64,000 nt of DNA, taken from Kitasatospora terrestris (GTDB lineage: Bacteria; Actinomycetota; Actinomycetes; Streptomycetales; Streptomycetaceae). Shown piece after piece: positions 8,537-16,986 of this stretch; the stretch's first letter is position 1, and each line of letters begins with the position of its first letter. The stretch covers positions 7,006,001 to 7,070,000 of the forward strand of contig NZ_BAABIS010000001.1 of the NCBI RefSeq assembly GCF_039542905.1. The letters are read 5' to 3'. The translations under genes were made by a program, and so were the position numbers. The notes beneath the pieces were generated by a model that worked only from the letters and a program-made list of their open reading frames with translations, was not told where the DNA came from and ran no database searches.

Positions 8537-9346
8537 TCAGGCCCCGACCGTCTGGCGGACCAGCGCGGTGTACTGGTCGCCGCTGAGCGGGCTGCCGTTC
8601 TGGCCGAAGACGTTGAGCTGCTTGCCGTCGAGGAGGACGGTCGGGGTGCCGCGCACGCCGCTCTTGTCGAAGGCGGCGGCGACCTTGTCGGCCCAGGGCA
8701 GGTAGGTGCCCTCGGTGACGGCCTTGGTGAAGGCCTCGGTCTTCAGGCCGGGCACCTGGTCGGCGAGTTCGAGGATCCGGTTGACGTCGCCGAAGCCGTC
8801 CTCGCGCTCCTCGGGCTGGTTGGCGTAGAGGACGTCGTGGAACTTCTTGAACTTGTCCGGGCCCTCGTCCAGCGCCGCACCGGCGGCGGCCAGCGCCGTG
8901 TGCGAGCCCTTGCCGCCCAGGTTGCTGTCGAGGAAGGCGGCCAGGTGGTACTCGATCTTGTAGGTGCCGTCGTCGGCGAGCTGGGTGATCGACTGTCCGG
9001 CGCCGGCCTCCAGCTTCTGGCAGACCGGGCAGCGGAAGTCCTCGTACACCGCGAGGGTGTGCGGGGCGTCGGCCTTGCCGTAGACGACCACGGTGCCGTC
9101 CGGGCCGGAGGTGTTGGCGGGGGTGACCACGGGTGCGGACGAGGCGGCGGCGGAGCTGCCGCCGTCGGCGGTGGAGATCGCGATCGCGGTCGCGCCGCCC
9201 ACCACCGCGAGGGCGGCGAGGACGCTGACGCCGATCACCGCGCGGCGGCGGACGGCGGCGGCCTTGGCCTCGCGGCGCTGCGCCTCCTGCAGGCGCTGGC
9301 GGGCGGTCGGGCGGTTGTTGCCGGTGGTGGTGTTGTTGTTGCTCAT
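8537..9346 (-). CDS. DsbA-like thioredoxin-domain oxidoreductase
   Basis: Membrane-anchored thiol-disulfide oxidoreductase, 269 aa. A charged cytoplasmic N-terminus (about residues 1-38) precedes one membrane segment (VIGVSVLAALAVVGGATAIAI), then a Thr/Ser/Ala-rich spacer and a thioredoxin fold of the DsbA/Mdb type. The active-site motif is FRCPVCQK and the cis-Pro loop is GVRGTPTVLL. First gene of a two-gene operon with the VKOR homologue, its expected electron acceptor. It probably forms disulfides in secreted proteins, of which this region encodes many. Confidence 0.92.
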   Translation of the reverse strand: MSNNNTTTGNNRPTARQRLQEAQRREAKAAAVRRRAVIGVSVLAALAVVGGATAIAISTADGGSSAAASSAPVVTPANTSGPDGTVVVYGKADAPHTLAVYEDFRCPVCQKLEAGAGQSITQLADDGTYKIEYHLAAFLDSNLGGKGSHTALAAAGAALDEGPDKFKKFHDVLYANQPEEREDGFGDVNRILELADQVPGLKTEAFTKAVTEGTYLPWADKVAAAFDKSGVRGTPTVLLDGKQLNVFGQNGSPLSGDQYTALVRQTVGA

Positions 9347-9461
9347 GGTGGTCCGTCGACTCCTCGGCGTACGGGCGCGCGCGGCGCGGCCTCGTACCGG
9401 TGAAGGGAAAGGGGGCGCTGGGAGGGCGTCGCGGCCGACAGGTCCGTGCGAACGGACGGTG

Positions 9462-10106
9462 TCAGGCGGCGAGCGCGAGCGCCGGCGGACCGCGCCGGGG
9501 AGCGGGAGAGGGGACCACGCCCTGCGGCCGGACCGGGGAGTCCGCGTGGCCGGGCGGGGGGAGGAGGACGGCCGGGCAGGCCGGGAGCACCGCGAGCAGC
9601 AGCGACCGCCACGGGGAGGGCAGCAGCGCGGCGAGTGCGGAGAGCGCGTCGGCGAGGCCGGACAGCGCGGCGTGGCCCAGGCGCAGCCAGGCGGCGGCGG
9701 CCAGTGCGAGCGCCAGGTGGACCGCCAGGACCAGGGCCTGGAGGGCGCCCGTGGAGGTGCCGGTCAGGCCGGCCAGCGGCGAGCCGTCGGTGAGCGAGTC
9801 GCCACCGCAGACCAGCAGGTTCATGCCGTGGGTCTGCGCGGCACTGGCACACGCATCCTGGCCGAGGTTGAACACGGTGTTGAGCACCAGCTCGACCGGC
9901 ACCAGGATCGCGGCGAGCTGCCAGAACCGGTGCCGTGCGCCGTCCAGCGCGAGCGCCAGCGCGAAGACCGCGACTCCCGCCACCGCCACCAGCGTGAGCG
10001 GCAGCGCACGCCCGGTGACCACGACCTGCCCCAGCGCGGCCAGCGGCACGGCGAGCGCGGTGAACACCGCGGCCCGCAGGGCCCTGGTCGCACGGTTGTC
10101 GGTCAT
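9462..10106 (-). CDS. Integral membrane protein of unknown function
   Basis: 214 aa with about four hydrophobic segments (near residues 12-32, 35-52, 62-78, 125-150). The tail is Pro/Ala/Arg-rich. Two Cys lie in the extracytoplasmic loop after the third segment (QDACASAAQTHGMNLLVCGG). I do not recognise a family. The start is ATG with only a weak ribosome site. It lies 115 bp upstream of the DsbA-like gene in the same orientation, so a link to that operon is possible but not shown. Confidence 0.7.
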   Translation of the reverse strand: MTDNRATRALRAAVFTALAVPLAALGQVVVTGRALPLTLVAVAGVAVFALALALDGARHRFWQLAAILVPVELVLNTVFNLGQDACASAAQTHGMNLLVCGGDSLTDGSPLAGLTGTSTGALQALVLAVHLALALAAAAWLRLGHAALSGLADALSALAALLPSPWRSLLLAVLPACPAVLLPPPGHADSPVRPQGVVPSPAPRRGPPALALAA

Positions 10107-10143
10107 GGTGTTGGAGTATGCCAGAGGGCGTGTGAAGGCCGTG

Positions 10144-10524
10144 TCAGAACATCGAGTTGCCGTTCGCGGAGGTGGCCGGGATCACCTGCAGCACGTCCCA
10201 GTGCTCGACGATCCGGCCGTCCGCGTCGAACCGGAAGATGTCGATCCCGGCGTACTCCTCGGCCGGCCACACCTGGTGGCAGTGCAGGACCACCAGGTCG
10301 CCCTCCGCCACCACCCGCCGGAACTCCACCCGCTTGCCGGGGTACTCCGCCGCCATCCGTTCGAAGTACGCGACGAACGCCTGCTTGCCGTCGCCGACGT
10401 GCGGGTTGTGCTGGATGTAGGTGTCACCGACGAAGCGCTCGACCGCGTCGGCGGGCCGGCACTCGTTGAACATCAGGTGGTAGAAGGCCTTCGCGGTCGC
10501 CTTGTTCTGCTCCGGATCGCTCAT
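10144..10524 (-). CDS. SnoaL-like NTF2-fold protein
   Basis: Small cytoplasmic protein of the SnoaL/NTF2-like superfamily, 126 aa from the ATG at 10524; an in-frame start 9 bp upstream would add only MCC. The family pattern is clear: helical N-terminus (NKATAKAFYHLMFNE), YIQHNPHVGDG, and the beta segment VVLHCHQVWPAEEYAGIDIFRFDADGRIVEHWDV... which is characteristic of the bacterial SnoaL-like group. Substrate is unknown; these proteins are often small hydrolases, isomerases or binding proteins. Confidence 0.85.
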   Translation of the reverse strand: MSDPEQNKATAKAFYHLMFNECRPADAVERFVGDTYIQHNPHVGDGKQAFVAYFERMAAEYPGKRVEFRRVVAEGDLVVLHCHQVWPAEEYAGIDIFRFDADGRIVEHWDVLQVIPATSANGNSMF

Positions 10525-10631
10525 GCAGCACACCGTAGGCAGCCGGCCGCAGGCCCCGGTCGGCGGCGCGCCGGGCCGATCGCGCGCCGTCGCGCGGGCC
10601 TACGCTGGGAGACGGCGGGAGGTGGACGGCC

Positions 10632-11489
10632 TTGGCGCGGAGAGTGCGGGGGACGGCGGGGGAACTGCTGGCCGCGCGGATCCGGGAGCAGGCCGCGCGG
10701 GTCCTCGACCTGGAGGCGGCCGTCCGTGCCGACGAGGCCGACTCCGTGCACCAGCTCCGGGTCGCGGCCCGGCGGCTGCGCGGCGCGCTGCGCTCCTACC
10801 GCGGCCTGCTCGACGGGGACCGCGGCGGGACGGTCCGGCGGCTGCGCGAGGTCGGCGCGGCGCTCGGCGACGCGCGCGACGGGGAGGTGCTCGCGGAGCG
10901 GCTGCTCGCCCAGGCGCGGGAGCTGCCGGCGGACGGCGGGCGCGACGGCGTGCTCGCCGACCTCGCCCGGTGGTCCGCCCGGCAGGCGGCGGACAGCCGA
11001 CCGCAGGTGCTCGCCGAACTGGGCGGCGGACGGTGGCGGGACCTGACCCGGGAGCTCGCCGAGCTCGCCCGGGACCCGAGGCTGTCGAAGCGCGCCCGGC
11101 AGCCGGCCGGGCCGGAGGCGACCCGGGTGCTGCGCCGCGAGTGGCGCCGGACCGCGGTCCGGGTGGAGGCCGCGCTGGCCGCCGGGCCCGGCGGGGCGAC
11201 CGAGGGCGCCCTGCACGAGGCGCGGAAGGCCGCGAAGCGGGCCCGCTACGCGGGGGAGGCGGTCGGCGAACCGGCCGCCGGGTTCACCGCGCGGATGAAG
11301 ACCTTGCAGGACCTGCTCGGCCGGCACCAGGACGCGGCCGTCGCCGCCCGCACCGTCCGCACCCTCTCGGACGGCGGCTTCGGGTACGGGGTGCTGTACG
11401 GGCTTCAGCTGGGCGAGATGCACCTGGTCCGCGAACAGCTCCCGGCGGTGTGGCGGGAGGCCGGGCAGCGGCCGCCGGAGCTGCGCTGA
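10632..11489 (+). CDS. CHAD domain protein
   Basis: 285-aa CHAD (conserved histidine alpha-helical domain) protein. CHAD proteins bind inorganic polyphosphate and often sit in polyphosphate granules. The hallmark helices are visible: VHQLRVAARRLRGALRSYRG near residues 40-60, DARDGEVLAERL, and LHEARKAAKRARYAGE near 195-210, supplying the conserved His and basic residues. No CYTH domain is fused. The TTG start at 10632 is supported by GGAGG 9 nt upstream. Confidence 0.9.
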   Translation: MARRVRGTAGELLAARIREQAARVLDLEAAVRADEADSVHQLRVAARRLRGALRSYRGLLDGDRGGTVRRLREVGAALGDARDGEVLAERLLAQARELPADGGRDGVLADLARWSARQAADSRPQVLAELGGGRWRDLTRELAELARDPRLSKRARQPAGPEATRVLRREWRRTAVRVEAALAAGPGGATEGALHEARKAAKRARYAGEAVGEPAAGFTARMKTLQDLLGRHQDAAVAARTVRTLSDGGFGYGVLYGLQLGEMHLVREQLPAVWREAGQRPPELR

Positions 11490-11520
11490 CCCCGGGAGCG
11501 CCGGTCAGCGCCGGTCAGCG
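11484..11520. terminator. Bidirectional hairpin between CHAD and UDG genes
   Basis: CGCTGACC (11484-11491), which contains the CHAD stop codon, can pair with GGTCAGCG at 11503-11510 or its direct repeat at 11513-11520, which contains the stop codon of the convergent glycosylase gene. Confidence 0.6.
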
Positions 11521-12264
11521 GAGGCCGGCGGTGGCGGCGGCCTCGGCGAGGAGGTCGGTGAGCATGGCGGGGGTGAGGCGGCCGGTGTAGGTGTTGCGGG
11601 GGCTGACGTGGAAGCAGCCGTAGAGGTGGAGGGGCGGGCCGCCGTCGGTGGCGGGGAGGACGGCGTGGGCGCCGTGGGTGAAGGCGGGACGGGGGCGGGG
11701 GAGCTGCCAGCCGGCGGCGGCGAGGGCGGGGAGCAGGGCCTGCCAGGCGAAGCCGCCGAGGGCGACGACGGCGCGCAGGGTGGGGCGCATCAGCAGCAGC
11801 TCGCGGACGATCCAGGGCCGGCAGGTGTCGCGCTCCCCGGGAGTGGGCTTGTTGTCGGGCGGGCAGCAGCGCACCGGGTCGGTGATCCGCACGCCGTGCA
11901 GCCGCAGGCCGTCGTCGCGCCAGGTGGAGTGCGGCTGGTTGGCCAGGCCGAGCCGGTGGAGGGTGGCGTACAGCAGGTCGCCGGAGGGGTCGCCGGTGAA
12001 GATGCGGCCGGTGCGGTTGCCGCCGTGGGCGGCGGGGGCGAGGCCGACCAGGGCGAGCGGGGCGTCGGTGGGGCCGAAGCCGGGGATCGGGCGGGCCCAG
12101 TACTCCTGGTCCAGGTAGGCGCGGCGCTTGGTGCGGGCGGCCTCCTCGCGCCAGGCGACCAGGCGGGGGCAGGCCCGGCAGTGGACCACCTGGTCGTCGA
12201 GCTCGGCGACGGTGCGGGCGGCCTCGGCGGCGGGGGCGGGGTCGAGGACGGGCGGGTGCTCCAT
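11515..12264 (-). CDS. Uracil-DNA glycosylase, family 5 (UDGb type)
   Basis: Base-excision repair enzyme that removes uracil and other deaminated bases. 249 aa from the ATG at 12264 (MEHPPVLDP); the open frame runs further upstream but overlaps the slipin gene and has no family homology there. Visible features are four Cys for an Fe-S cluster (CRACPRL; DPVRCCPP; DTCRPW), the motif GLAPAAHGGNRTGRIFTGD and the C-terminal CFHVSPRNTYTGRLT. These define family 5, which lacks the usual catalytic Asp/Asn in the first motif. Confidence 0.93.
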   Translation of the reverse strand: MEHPPVLDPAPAAEAARTVAELDDQVVHCRACPRLVAWREEAARTKRRAYLDQEYWARPIPGFGPTDAPLALVGLAPAAHGGNRTGRIFTGDPSGDLLYATLHRLGLANQPHSTWRDDGLRLHGVRITDPVRCCPPDNKPTPGERDTCRPWIVRELLLMRPTLRAVVALGGFAWQALLPALAAAGWQLPRPRPAFTHGAHAVLPATDGGPPLHLYGCFHVSPRNTYTGRLTPAMLTDLLAEAAATAGLR

Positions 12265-12354
12265 GGCGCCGATGGTAGGACGCGCGGCGACCGGGCACGC
12301 GCGGAGTAGCGTGGACGTGGGGTCCGGGGTTCTGTCGGGTCCGAGGTGACGGCG

Positions 12355-13329
12355 ATGATCGTTGTTGACGCGTTGGTGGCGCTGCTGGTGGTGCTGGCCG
12401 TCTGCGCCGGGCTGAGCGTCCGGATGGTGCAGCAGTTCCAGCGGGGTGTGGTGTTCCGGTTCGGCCGGGTGCAGGACGAGGTGCGGGGTCCGGGTCTGGC
12501 GTGGCTGATGCCGGTGGCGGACCGGATACGGAAGGTGAACGTCCAGATCGTCACGATGCCGATCCCGGCGCAGGAGGGCATCACCCGGGACAACGTGACC
12601 GTGCGGGTCGACGCGGTGGTGTACTTCCGGGTGGTCGACCCGGTGAAGGCGATCGTCAACGTGCAGGACTACGGCTTCGCGATGTCGCAGGTGGCGCAGA
12701 CCTCGCTGCGGTCGATCATCGGCAAGAGCGAGCTGGACGACCTGCTGGCCAACCGCGAGCCGATCAACCAGGGCCTGGAGCTGATGCTGGACTCGCCCGC
12801 CCTCGGGTGGGGCGTCGAGATCGACCGGGTGGAGATCAAGGACGTGGCGCTGCCCGAGTCGATGAAGCGCTCGATGGCCCGGCAGGCCGAGGCGGACCGG
12901 GAGCGGCGGGCCCGGATCATCACCGCGGACGGCGAGTTCCAGGCGTCGGCGCGGCTCTCGGAGGCGGCGGCGATCATGAGCGCGACCCCGGCCGCACTCC
13001 AACTGCGGTTGCTGCAGACGGTGGTGGAGGTCGCGGCGGAGAAGAACTCGACCCTGGTCCTGCCGTTCCCGGTGGAGCTGCTGCGCTTCCTGGAGAGCGC
13101 CACCGACCGCAACGGGAAGTCGCCCGTGGAGGCGGTCAAGGAGGTGGAGCGCGAGATGGAGCAGCTCGAACTCCCGGCCCTGGACGAGGTGCTGGCCCGC
13201 GACCCGCTGGAGCCCCCGACGGCCCGGGCGGCCGCCGACGGGGCCCCGGTGGCGGGTGCGGGCGGAGCGGCAGAGGATGGAGAGGAGAGGGCGGGGCGAT
13301 CGGCCACGGACGCGGGAGGCCCGAGATGA
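12355..13329 (+). CDS. Slipin (stomatin/SPFH family)
   Basis: Membrane-associated SPFH/band-7 protein, 324 aa. One N-terminal membrane segment (about residues 1-22) is followed by the SPFH domain (VRMVQQFQRGVVFRFGRVQ, RIRKVNVQIVTMPIPAQEGITRDNVTVRVDAVVYFR-type sequence) and a coiled, Ala/Glu-rich C-terminus. Proteins of this family scaffold membrane microdomains. The ATG at 12355 is preferred over a GTG 9 bp earlier because GAGG lies 8 nt before it. The stop overlaps the start of the CBS gene (ATGA), so the two are coupled. Confidence 0.92.
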   Translation: MIVVDALVALLVVLAVCAGLSVRMVQQFQRGVVFRFGRVQDEVRGPGLAWLMPVADRIRKVNVQIVTMPIPAQEGITRDNVTVRVDAVVYFRVVDPVKAIVNVQDYGFAMSQVAQTSLRSIIGKSELDDLLANREPINQGLELMLDSPALGWGVEIDRVEIKDVALPESMKRSMARQAEADRERRARIITADGEFQASARLSEAAAIMSATPAALQLRLLQTVVEVAAEKNSTLVLPFPVELLRFLESATDRNGKSPVEAVKEVEREMEQLELPALDEVLARDPLEPPTARAAADGAPVAGAGGAAEDGEERAGRSATDAGGPR

Positions 13330-13748
13330 CCACAGCCGGAGAGATCATGCACGCGGGGGCCGAGTGCATCGGCGACCAGCAGACGCTGGCCGATGCGGCG
13401 CGGATCATGCGGGAGCGCGACGTGGGCGCGCTGCCCATCTGCGGGGAGAACCAGAAGCTGCTGGGGATCCTCACCGACCGGGACATCGTCCTCAAGTGCG
13501 TGGCCGAGGGCCACGACCCGAGCACCGTCCTGGCGGTCGACCTGGCGGTCGGACGCCCGATGGTGGTCGAGGAGGACGAGGACGCCGAGCAGGTCCTGCG
13601 GATCATGGAGCAGCACCTGGTGCGGCGGCTGCCGGTGATCAACCACCCCGACCACAAGCTGGTGGGGATGATCAGTGAGGCGGACATCGCCCGGCACCTG
13701 CCGCAGGAGCGGGTGGCGGAGTTCGTGACGACGATCTGCGCGGAGTAG
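13326..13748 (+). CDS. CBS-pair domain protein
   Basis: 140-aa protein made of two CBS motifs (about residues 5-60 and 70-130), with VGALPICGENQKLLGILTDRDIV and VRRLPVINHPDHKLVGMISEADI-type signatures. CBS pairs sense adenosine nucleotides or similar ligands. The start overlaps the slipin stop (ATGA), implying translational coupling. The pairing hints that the CBS protein may act at the membrane with the slipin, but that is inference. A strong terminator follows. Confidence 0.92.
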   Translation: MTTAGEIMHAGAECIGDQQTLADAARIMRERDVGALPICGENQKLLGILTDRDIVLKCVAEGHDPSTVLAVDLAVGRPMVVEEDEDAEQVLRIMEQHLVRRLPVINHPDHKLVGMISEADIARHLPQERVAEFVTTICAE

Positions 13749-13768
13749 CGGGAACGGGCCCCGAGCGG

Positions 13769-13799
13769 GTGGGCGCCGGCTGGAGAGGCCGGCGCCCAC
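13769..13799. terminator. Hairpin terminator after CBS gene
   Basis: Perfect 12-bp inverted repeat GTGGGCGCCGGC (13769-13780) and GCCGGCGCCCAC (13788-13799), loop of 7 nt. It sits between convergent genes. Confidence 0.85.
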
Positions 13800-13836
13800 A
13801 CCCGTGCGCGCGGAGCCACACCCGTGCGCGCGGAGC
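13797..13836. repeat. Perfect 20-bp tandem duplication
   Basis: The unit CACACCCGTGCGCGCGGAGC occurs twice back to back (13797-13816, 13817-13836) in the intergenic space between the CBS and GDSL genes. Confidence 0.9.
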
Positions 13837-13894
13837 CCGGCGGGGCCGAGGGCGCAGCGCCCGGTGAGGCCCGGGGCCCGGCGGTGCCCGGGGC

Positions 13895-14788
13895 TCAGAG
13901 TTCGGCGAGGAAGGCGTCCGCGATCACCTGGTAGCCGGCGTCGTTGGCGTGGATGTCGCCGCGCGCCATGTTGGTCCACTGCATGACCCGGGCGACGTTG
14001 AGCGGCACGAGTTGCCCGCCGAGCGGGACCATCGGCAGGAAGGCGCCGGTGTCGAAGGCGCCCGCCACGTCGGCGGTCGGCACCCGGTGCGCGGCGTCGA
14101 CCTGCTCGATGACGCCGTTCAGCGCCCCGGCGAGCGGGACCGAGAGGGTGGCCAGTGCCTTGCCCTGGTCGCCGGTCAACCAGGCGGCCAGGAACGGGTC
14201 GTAGAGGTTCATGCCGACGATCCGGGTGTGCGGCCCGGCGGCGGCCCGCAGCTCGCCGAGGATCCGGTCGAGGTTGCGGCGGACGGTGGCGATGCCGTTC
14301 AGCGCGCACGGCAGGTCGAGGCTGCCGCCGCTCGCGCAGCCGTCCACGTCGTTGGCGCCGATGTCCAGGGTGACCACCACCCGGTCCTTGCGATGAGCCT
14401 TCAAGTACGAGACGGCGTTGGTCAGTTGGGATCCGGACCAGGAGTGGGGGTAGCGGCAGCCGCCGTCCGCCATCGACCCGGAGGTCTCGCCGGGGCAGCC
14501 CAGGTCGGTGAAGGAGAACGGGCGGCCCGCGGCGTGTGCGCGGCCCTCCAGGGTGCGGGCCAGGTCCTGGGCGTAGCCGCGGCCCACCACGTGGCCGCCG
14601 CCCGGCAGGGACTGGTAGCCGGCGGCGAGCGAGTCGCCGAGCGCCAGGTAGTACTCGGCGGGGTGGTTGCGGGCCGAGGCGGCGGAGTCGGCGGCGGCGG
14701 GGGTGGCGGCCGCCCCGAGGGTCAGCGCGCAGAGCGCGGCGGTGAGCAGGACGCGGGCGGGGCGGCGGGTGGGCGGGGCGGTGCGCAT
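13895..14788 (-). CDS. Secreted SGNH/GDSL esterase or lipase
   Basis: Secreted serine esterase of the SGNH hydrolase family, 297 aa. The signal peptide has RRPAR, a hydrophobic Leu/Ala core and cleavage near TPAAADS. Block I is ALGDSLAAGYQS (catalytic Ser about residue 53), the Gly/Asn oxyanion blocks are in LGCPGETS and IGANDVDG, and the catalytic Asp/His is in GDIHANDAGY. Six Cys could form disulfides, as in other secreted streptomycete lipases. Substrate is not determinable. Confidence 0.92.
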   Translation of the reverse strand: MRTAPPTRRPARVLLTAALCALTLGAAATPAAADSAASARNHPAEYYLALGDSLAAGYQSLPGGGHVVGRGYAQDLARTLEGRAHAAGRPFSFTDLGCPGETSGSMADGGCRYPHSWSGSQLTNAVSYLKAHRKDRVVVTLDIGANDVDGCASGGSLDLPCALNGIATVRRNLDRILGELRAAAGPHTRIVGMNLYDPFLAAWLTGDQGKALATLSVPLAGALNGVIEQVDAAHRVPTADVAGAFDTGAFLPMVPLGGQLVPLNVARVMQWTNMARGDIHANDAGYQVIADAFLAEL

Positions 14789-14912
14789 GCAGCCTCCAGG
14801 TCGGGCCGGCCGGTGGGTGGTTCGGCCCGGCGAGGCTACTGCGCGGTAGGGGCGGCGAACAGGGGTTGGACGGCGCCGGTTCGCGGGCGTGCGGCCGAAG
14901 GAGGCGTGGACC

Positions 14913-15329
14913 TCAGCCCGGGAAGGCGTACACGGTGGTGGCGTGCGCGGCCGGCTCCTCCTCGCCCTCGGCGCACAGCGTCACCTCGATGAAGCCGAGC
15001 CGCCGGCCGAGCTTGGTGACCCGGGCGGTGACCAGGACGTCGGTGCCGACCACGGCGCGCTGGAAGGTGGTGGACTGCTGGATGGTGGTCATCGGCCCGA
15101 AGCCGCCGCGGGCCGCGGAGATCGCCACCACGGTCGCGGTGTCGGCCGCAGCCATCAGCGCCTGCCCGGACATGCCGCCGCCCTCCCGGGCGAGTTGGTC
15201 GGACCAGGGCAGCCGCAGCACGGCGTGCCGCTCCCCGGTCTCGGTGACGGTTAGGCCGAGGGCCTGCACCCAGGGCGCGAAGTTGTCGGCCAGGATCTTG
15301 TCCGCCTCGACGGTGCTGAGAGTCGCCAT
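14913..15329 (-). CDS. PaaI-type hotdog-fold thioesterase
   Basis: 138-aa cytoplasmic hotdog-fold protein of the PaaI/YbgC-like group. It has the expected helix and turn EGGGMSGQALMAAADTATVVAI, with the family's catalytic acidic position in the AAADT helix. The beta strands that follow include TTFQRAVVGTDVLVTARV and LGFIEVTLCAEGEEEPAAHATTVY. Such proteins hydrolyse acyl-CoA thioesters. It stands alone; the nearest neighbours do not suggest a substrate. Confidence 0.88.
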   Translation of the reverse strand: MATLSTVEADKILADNFAPWVQALGLTVTETGERHAVLRLPWSDQLAREGGGMSGQALMAAADTATVVAISAARGGFGPMTTIQQSTTFQRAVVGTDVLVTARVTKLGRRLGFIEVTLCAEGEEEPAAHATTVYAFPG

Positions 15330-15534
15330 GAGGGGATGGTAGGGCGAAGCCCGCGCCGCCGGATCCCGTTCGACCGAGGGTGTTTCGCGGCCCCCGGCCG
15401 GACGGCGTGCAGGTCGGGCGTCGGGGCGTCGGCGGAGGGCGGACGGCGCGGGGGGTTCCGGGTCGGAGCGCGGGCGGCCTACACTCCAGCCAACTGTGCG
15501 GTATTACCGACTGGTAGCGACGAGGGGGAGCCGG

Positions 15535-16935
15535 ATGGCGGCGGAGCGGGTGCACGCGTTCGGGGACGACGCGCTCGGGGAGCACGACGCGGTGGCGCTG
15601 GCGGAGCTGGTCCGCAAGGGCGAGGTCAGCCCGGCGGAGCTGGCGTCGGCGGCGTCCCGGCGGGCGCAGTCGGTGGACGGCGCGCTCAACCCGGTGGCGC
15701 ACGCCGCGTACCACGCGCCCCGGCTGGCGGCGCAGCGCGATGCGCCGCTGTACGGCGTGCCGAGCTTCCTCAAGGACAACGTGAACCTGCGCGGCCTGCC
15801 GACCAACCAGGGCTCGGCGGCGTTCCGGGCCGGGCCGGCCCGCCGGACGGCGGGGTTCGCCGGCCAGTTCCTGTCCACCGGTCTGCAGGTGCTGGGAAAG
15901 ACCCGGCTGCCGGAGTTCGGGCTGAACGCCTCCACCGAGTACGCGGCCGCCGACCCGGTGCGCAACCCGTGGAGCACCGGCCACTCGGCGGGCGCGTCGT
16001 CCGGCGGTTCGGCCGCGCTGGTCGCCGCCGGGGTGGTGCCGATCGCGCACGCCAACGACGGCGGCGGGTCGATCCGGATCCCGGCCGCGGCCTGCGGGCT
16101 GGTCGGCCTGAAGCCGACGCGCGGCCGGCTGGTGCTCAACGAGGACGGCCGCCGGCTGCCGATCGACCTGGTGACGGACGGGGTGCTGACCCGCTCGGTG
16201 CGCGACACGGCCGCCTTTCTGGCGGCCGCCGAACTCCACCACCGCAACGCCTCGTTGCCGCCGCTGGGCCTGGTCCAAGGGCCGGGCGGCAAGCCCAGGA
16301 GGATCGGGCTGGTGCTGGACTCCCCGGTGGTGGCCAGCGACGCCGAGACCCGGGCCGCGGTCGAGCGCACGGCCGCCCGGCTGGAGGCGCTCGGCCACAC
16401 GATCGACCCGGTGGTGCTGCCGTTCGGCGCCGAGTTCCAGCGGGACTTCACGCTGTACTGGGGCTACATCGCGTTCGTCATCGCGGCCAGTGGCCGGCTG
16501 GTGCTGGACCGCGGCTTCCGCGCCAAGCGGCTGGACGGACTGACGCTGGGCCTGCGCGGCGTCTTCACCCGCGAGTGGACGCGGATCCCGGGCGTGCTGC
16601 GCCGGCTGCGGGCGGTGGAGGCGGAGTACGCCGGGCTGTTCCGGACGTACGACGCGATCCTGTCGCCGACCCTGGCGCACACCACCCCGGAGCTGGGCCA
16701 CCTCAGCCCGAACGTGCCGTTCGAGGAACTGCTGCGACGGCTGCAGGACTACGTGGCGTTCACGCCGGTCAACAACGTCTCCGGCGGTCCGGGCCTGTCG
16801 CTGCCGACCGGGGTGACGGCGTCCGGACTGCCGCTGGGCGTCCACCTCTCCGCCGGGCACGGCCGGGAGCGGACGCTGCTCGAACTCGCCTACGCCCTGG
16901 AGGCGGAGCAGCCCTGGCGGCGGATCCAGGACTGA
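15535..16935 (+). CDS. Amidase, amidase-signature family
   Basis: 466-aa amide hydrolase. The ATG at 15535 has GGGGGAG 5 nt before it. The Ser-cisSer-Lys triad is visible: Lys in PSFLKDN (about residue 80), and the signature region TGHSAGASSGGSAALVAAG followed by NDGGGSIRIPAAACGLVGLKPTRGR. The family includes 6-aminohexanoate-dimer hydrolase and general aryl/acyl amidases; it is not the GatA subunit because gatB/gatC are absent here. A bidirectional terminator separates it from pntB. Confidence 0.92.
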   Translation: MAAERVHAFGDDALGEHDAVALAELVRKGEVSPAELASAASRRAQSVDGALNPVAHAAYHAPRLAAQRDAPLYGVPSFLKDNVNLRGLPTNQGSAAFRAGPARRTAGFAGQFLSTGLQVLGKTRLPEFGLNASTEYAAADPVRNPWSTGHSAGASSGGSAALVAAGVVPIAHANDGGGSIRIPAAACGLVGLKPTRGRLVLNEDGRRLPIDLVTDGVLTRSVRDTAAFLAAAELHHRNASLPPLGLVQGPGGKPRRIGLVLDSPVVASDAETRAAVERTAARLEALGHTIDPVVLPFGAEFQRDFTLYWGYIAFVIAASGRLVLDRGFRAKRLDGLTLGLRGVFTREWTRIPGVLRRLRAVEAEYAGLFRTYDAILSPTLAHTTPELGHLSPNVPFEELLRRLQDYVAFTPVNNVSGGPGLSLPTGVTASGLPLGVHLSAGHGRERTLLELAYALEAEQPWRRIQD

Positions 16936-16941
16936 ACGGCC

Positions 16942-16974
16942 CGGAGGCCGGGTGGACGATCCACCCGGCCTCCG
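16942..16974. terminator. Bidirectional terminator between amidase and pntB
   Basis: Perfect 14-bp inverted repeat CGGAGGCCGGGTGG (16942-16955) and CCACCCGGCCTCCG (16961-16974) with a 5-nt loop between convergent genes. Confidence 0.88.
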
Positions 16975-16986
16975 TCGTGCCCGTTC

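Noticed and set aside
7664..9403. 579-codon plus-strand open frame
   Set aside because: Lies antisense to the well-supported VKOR and DsbA-like genes and has the Gly/Ala/Glu bias of a shadow frame.
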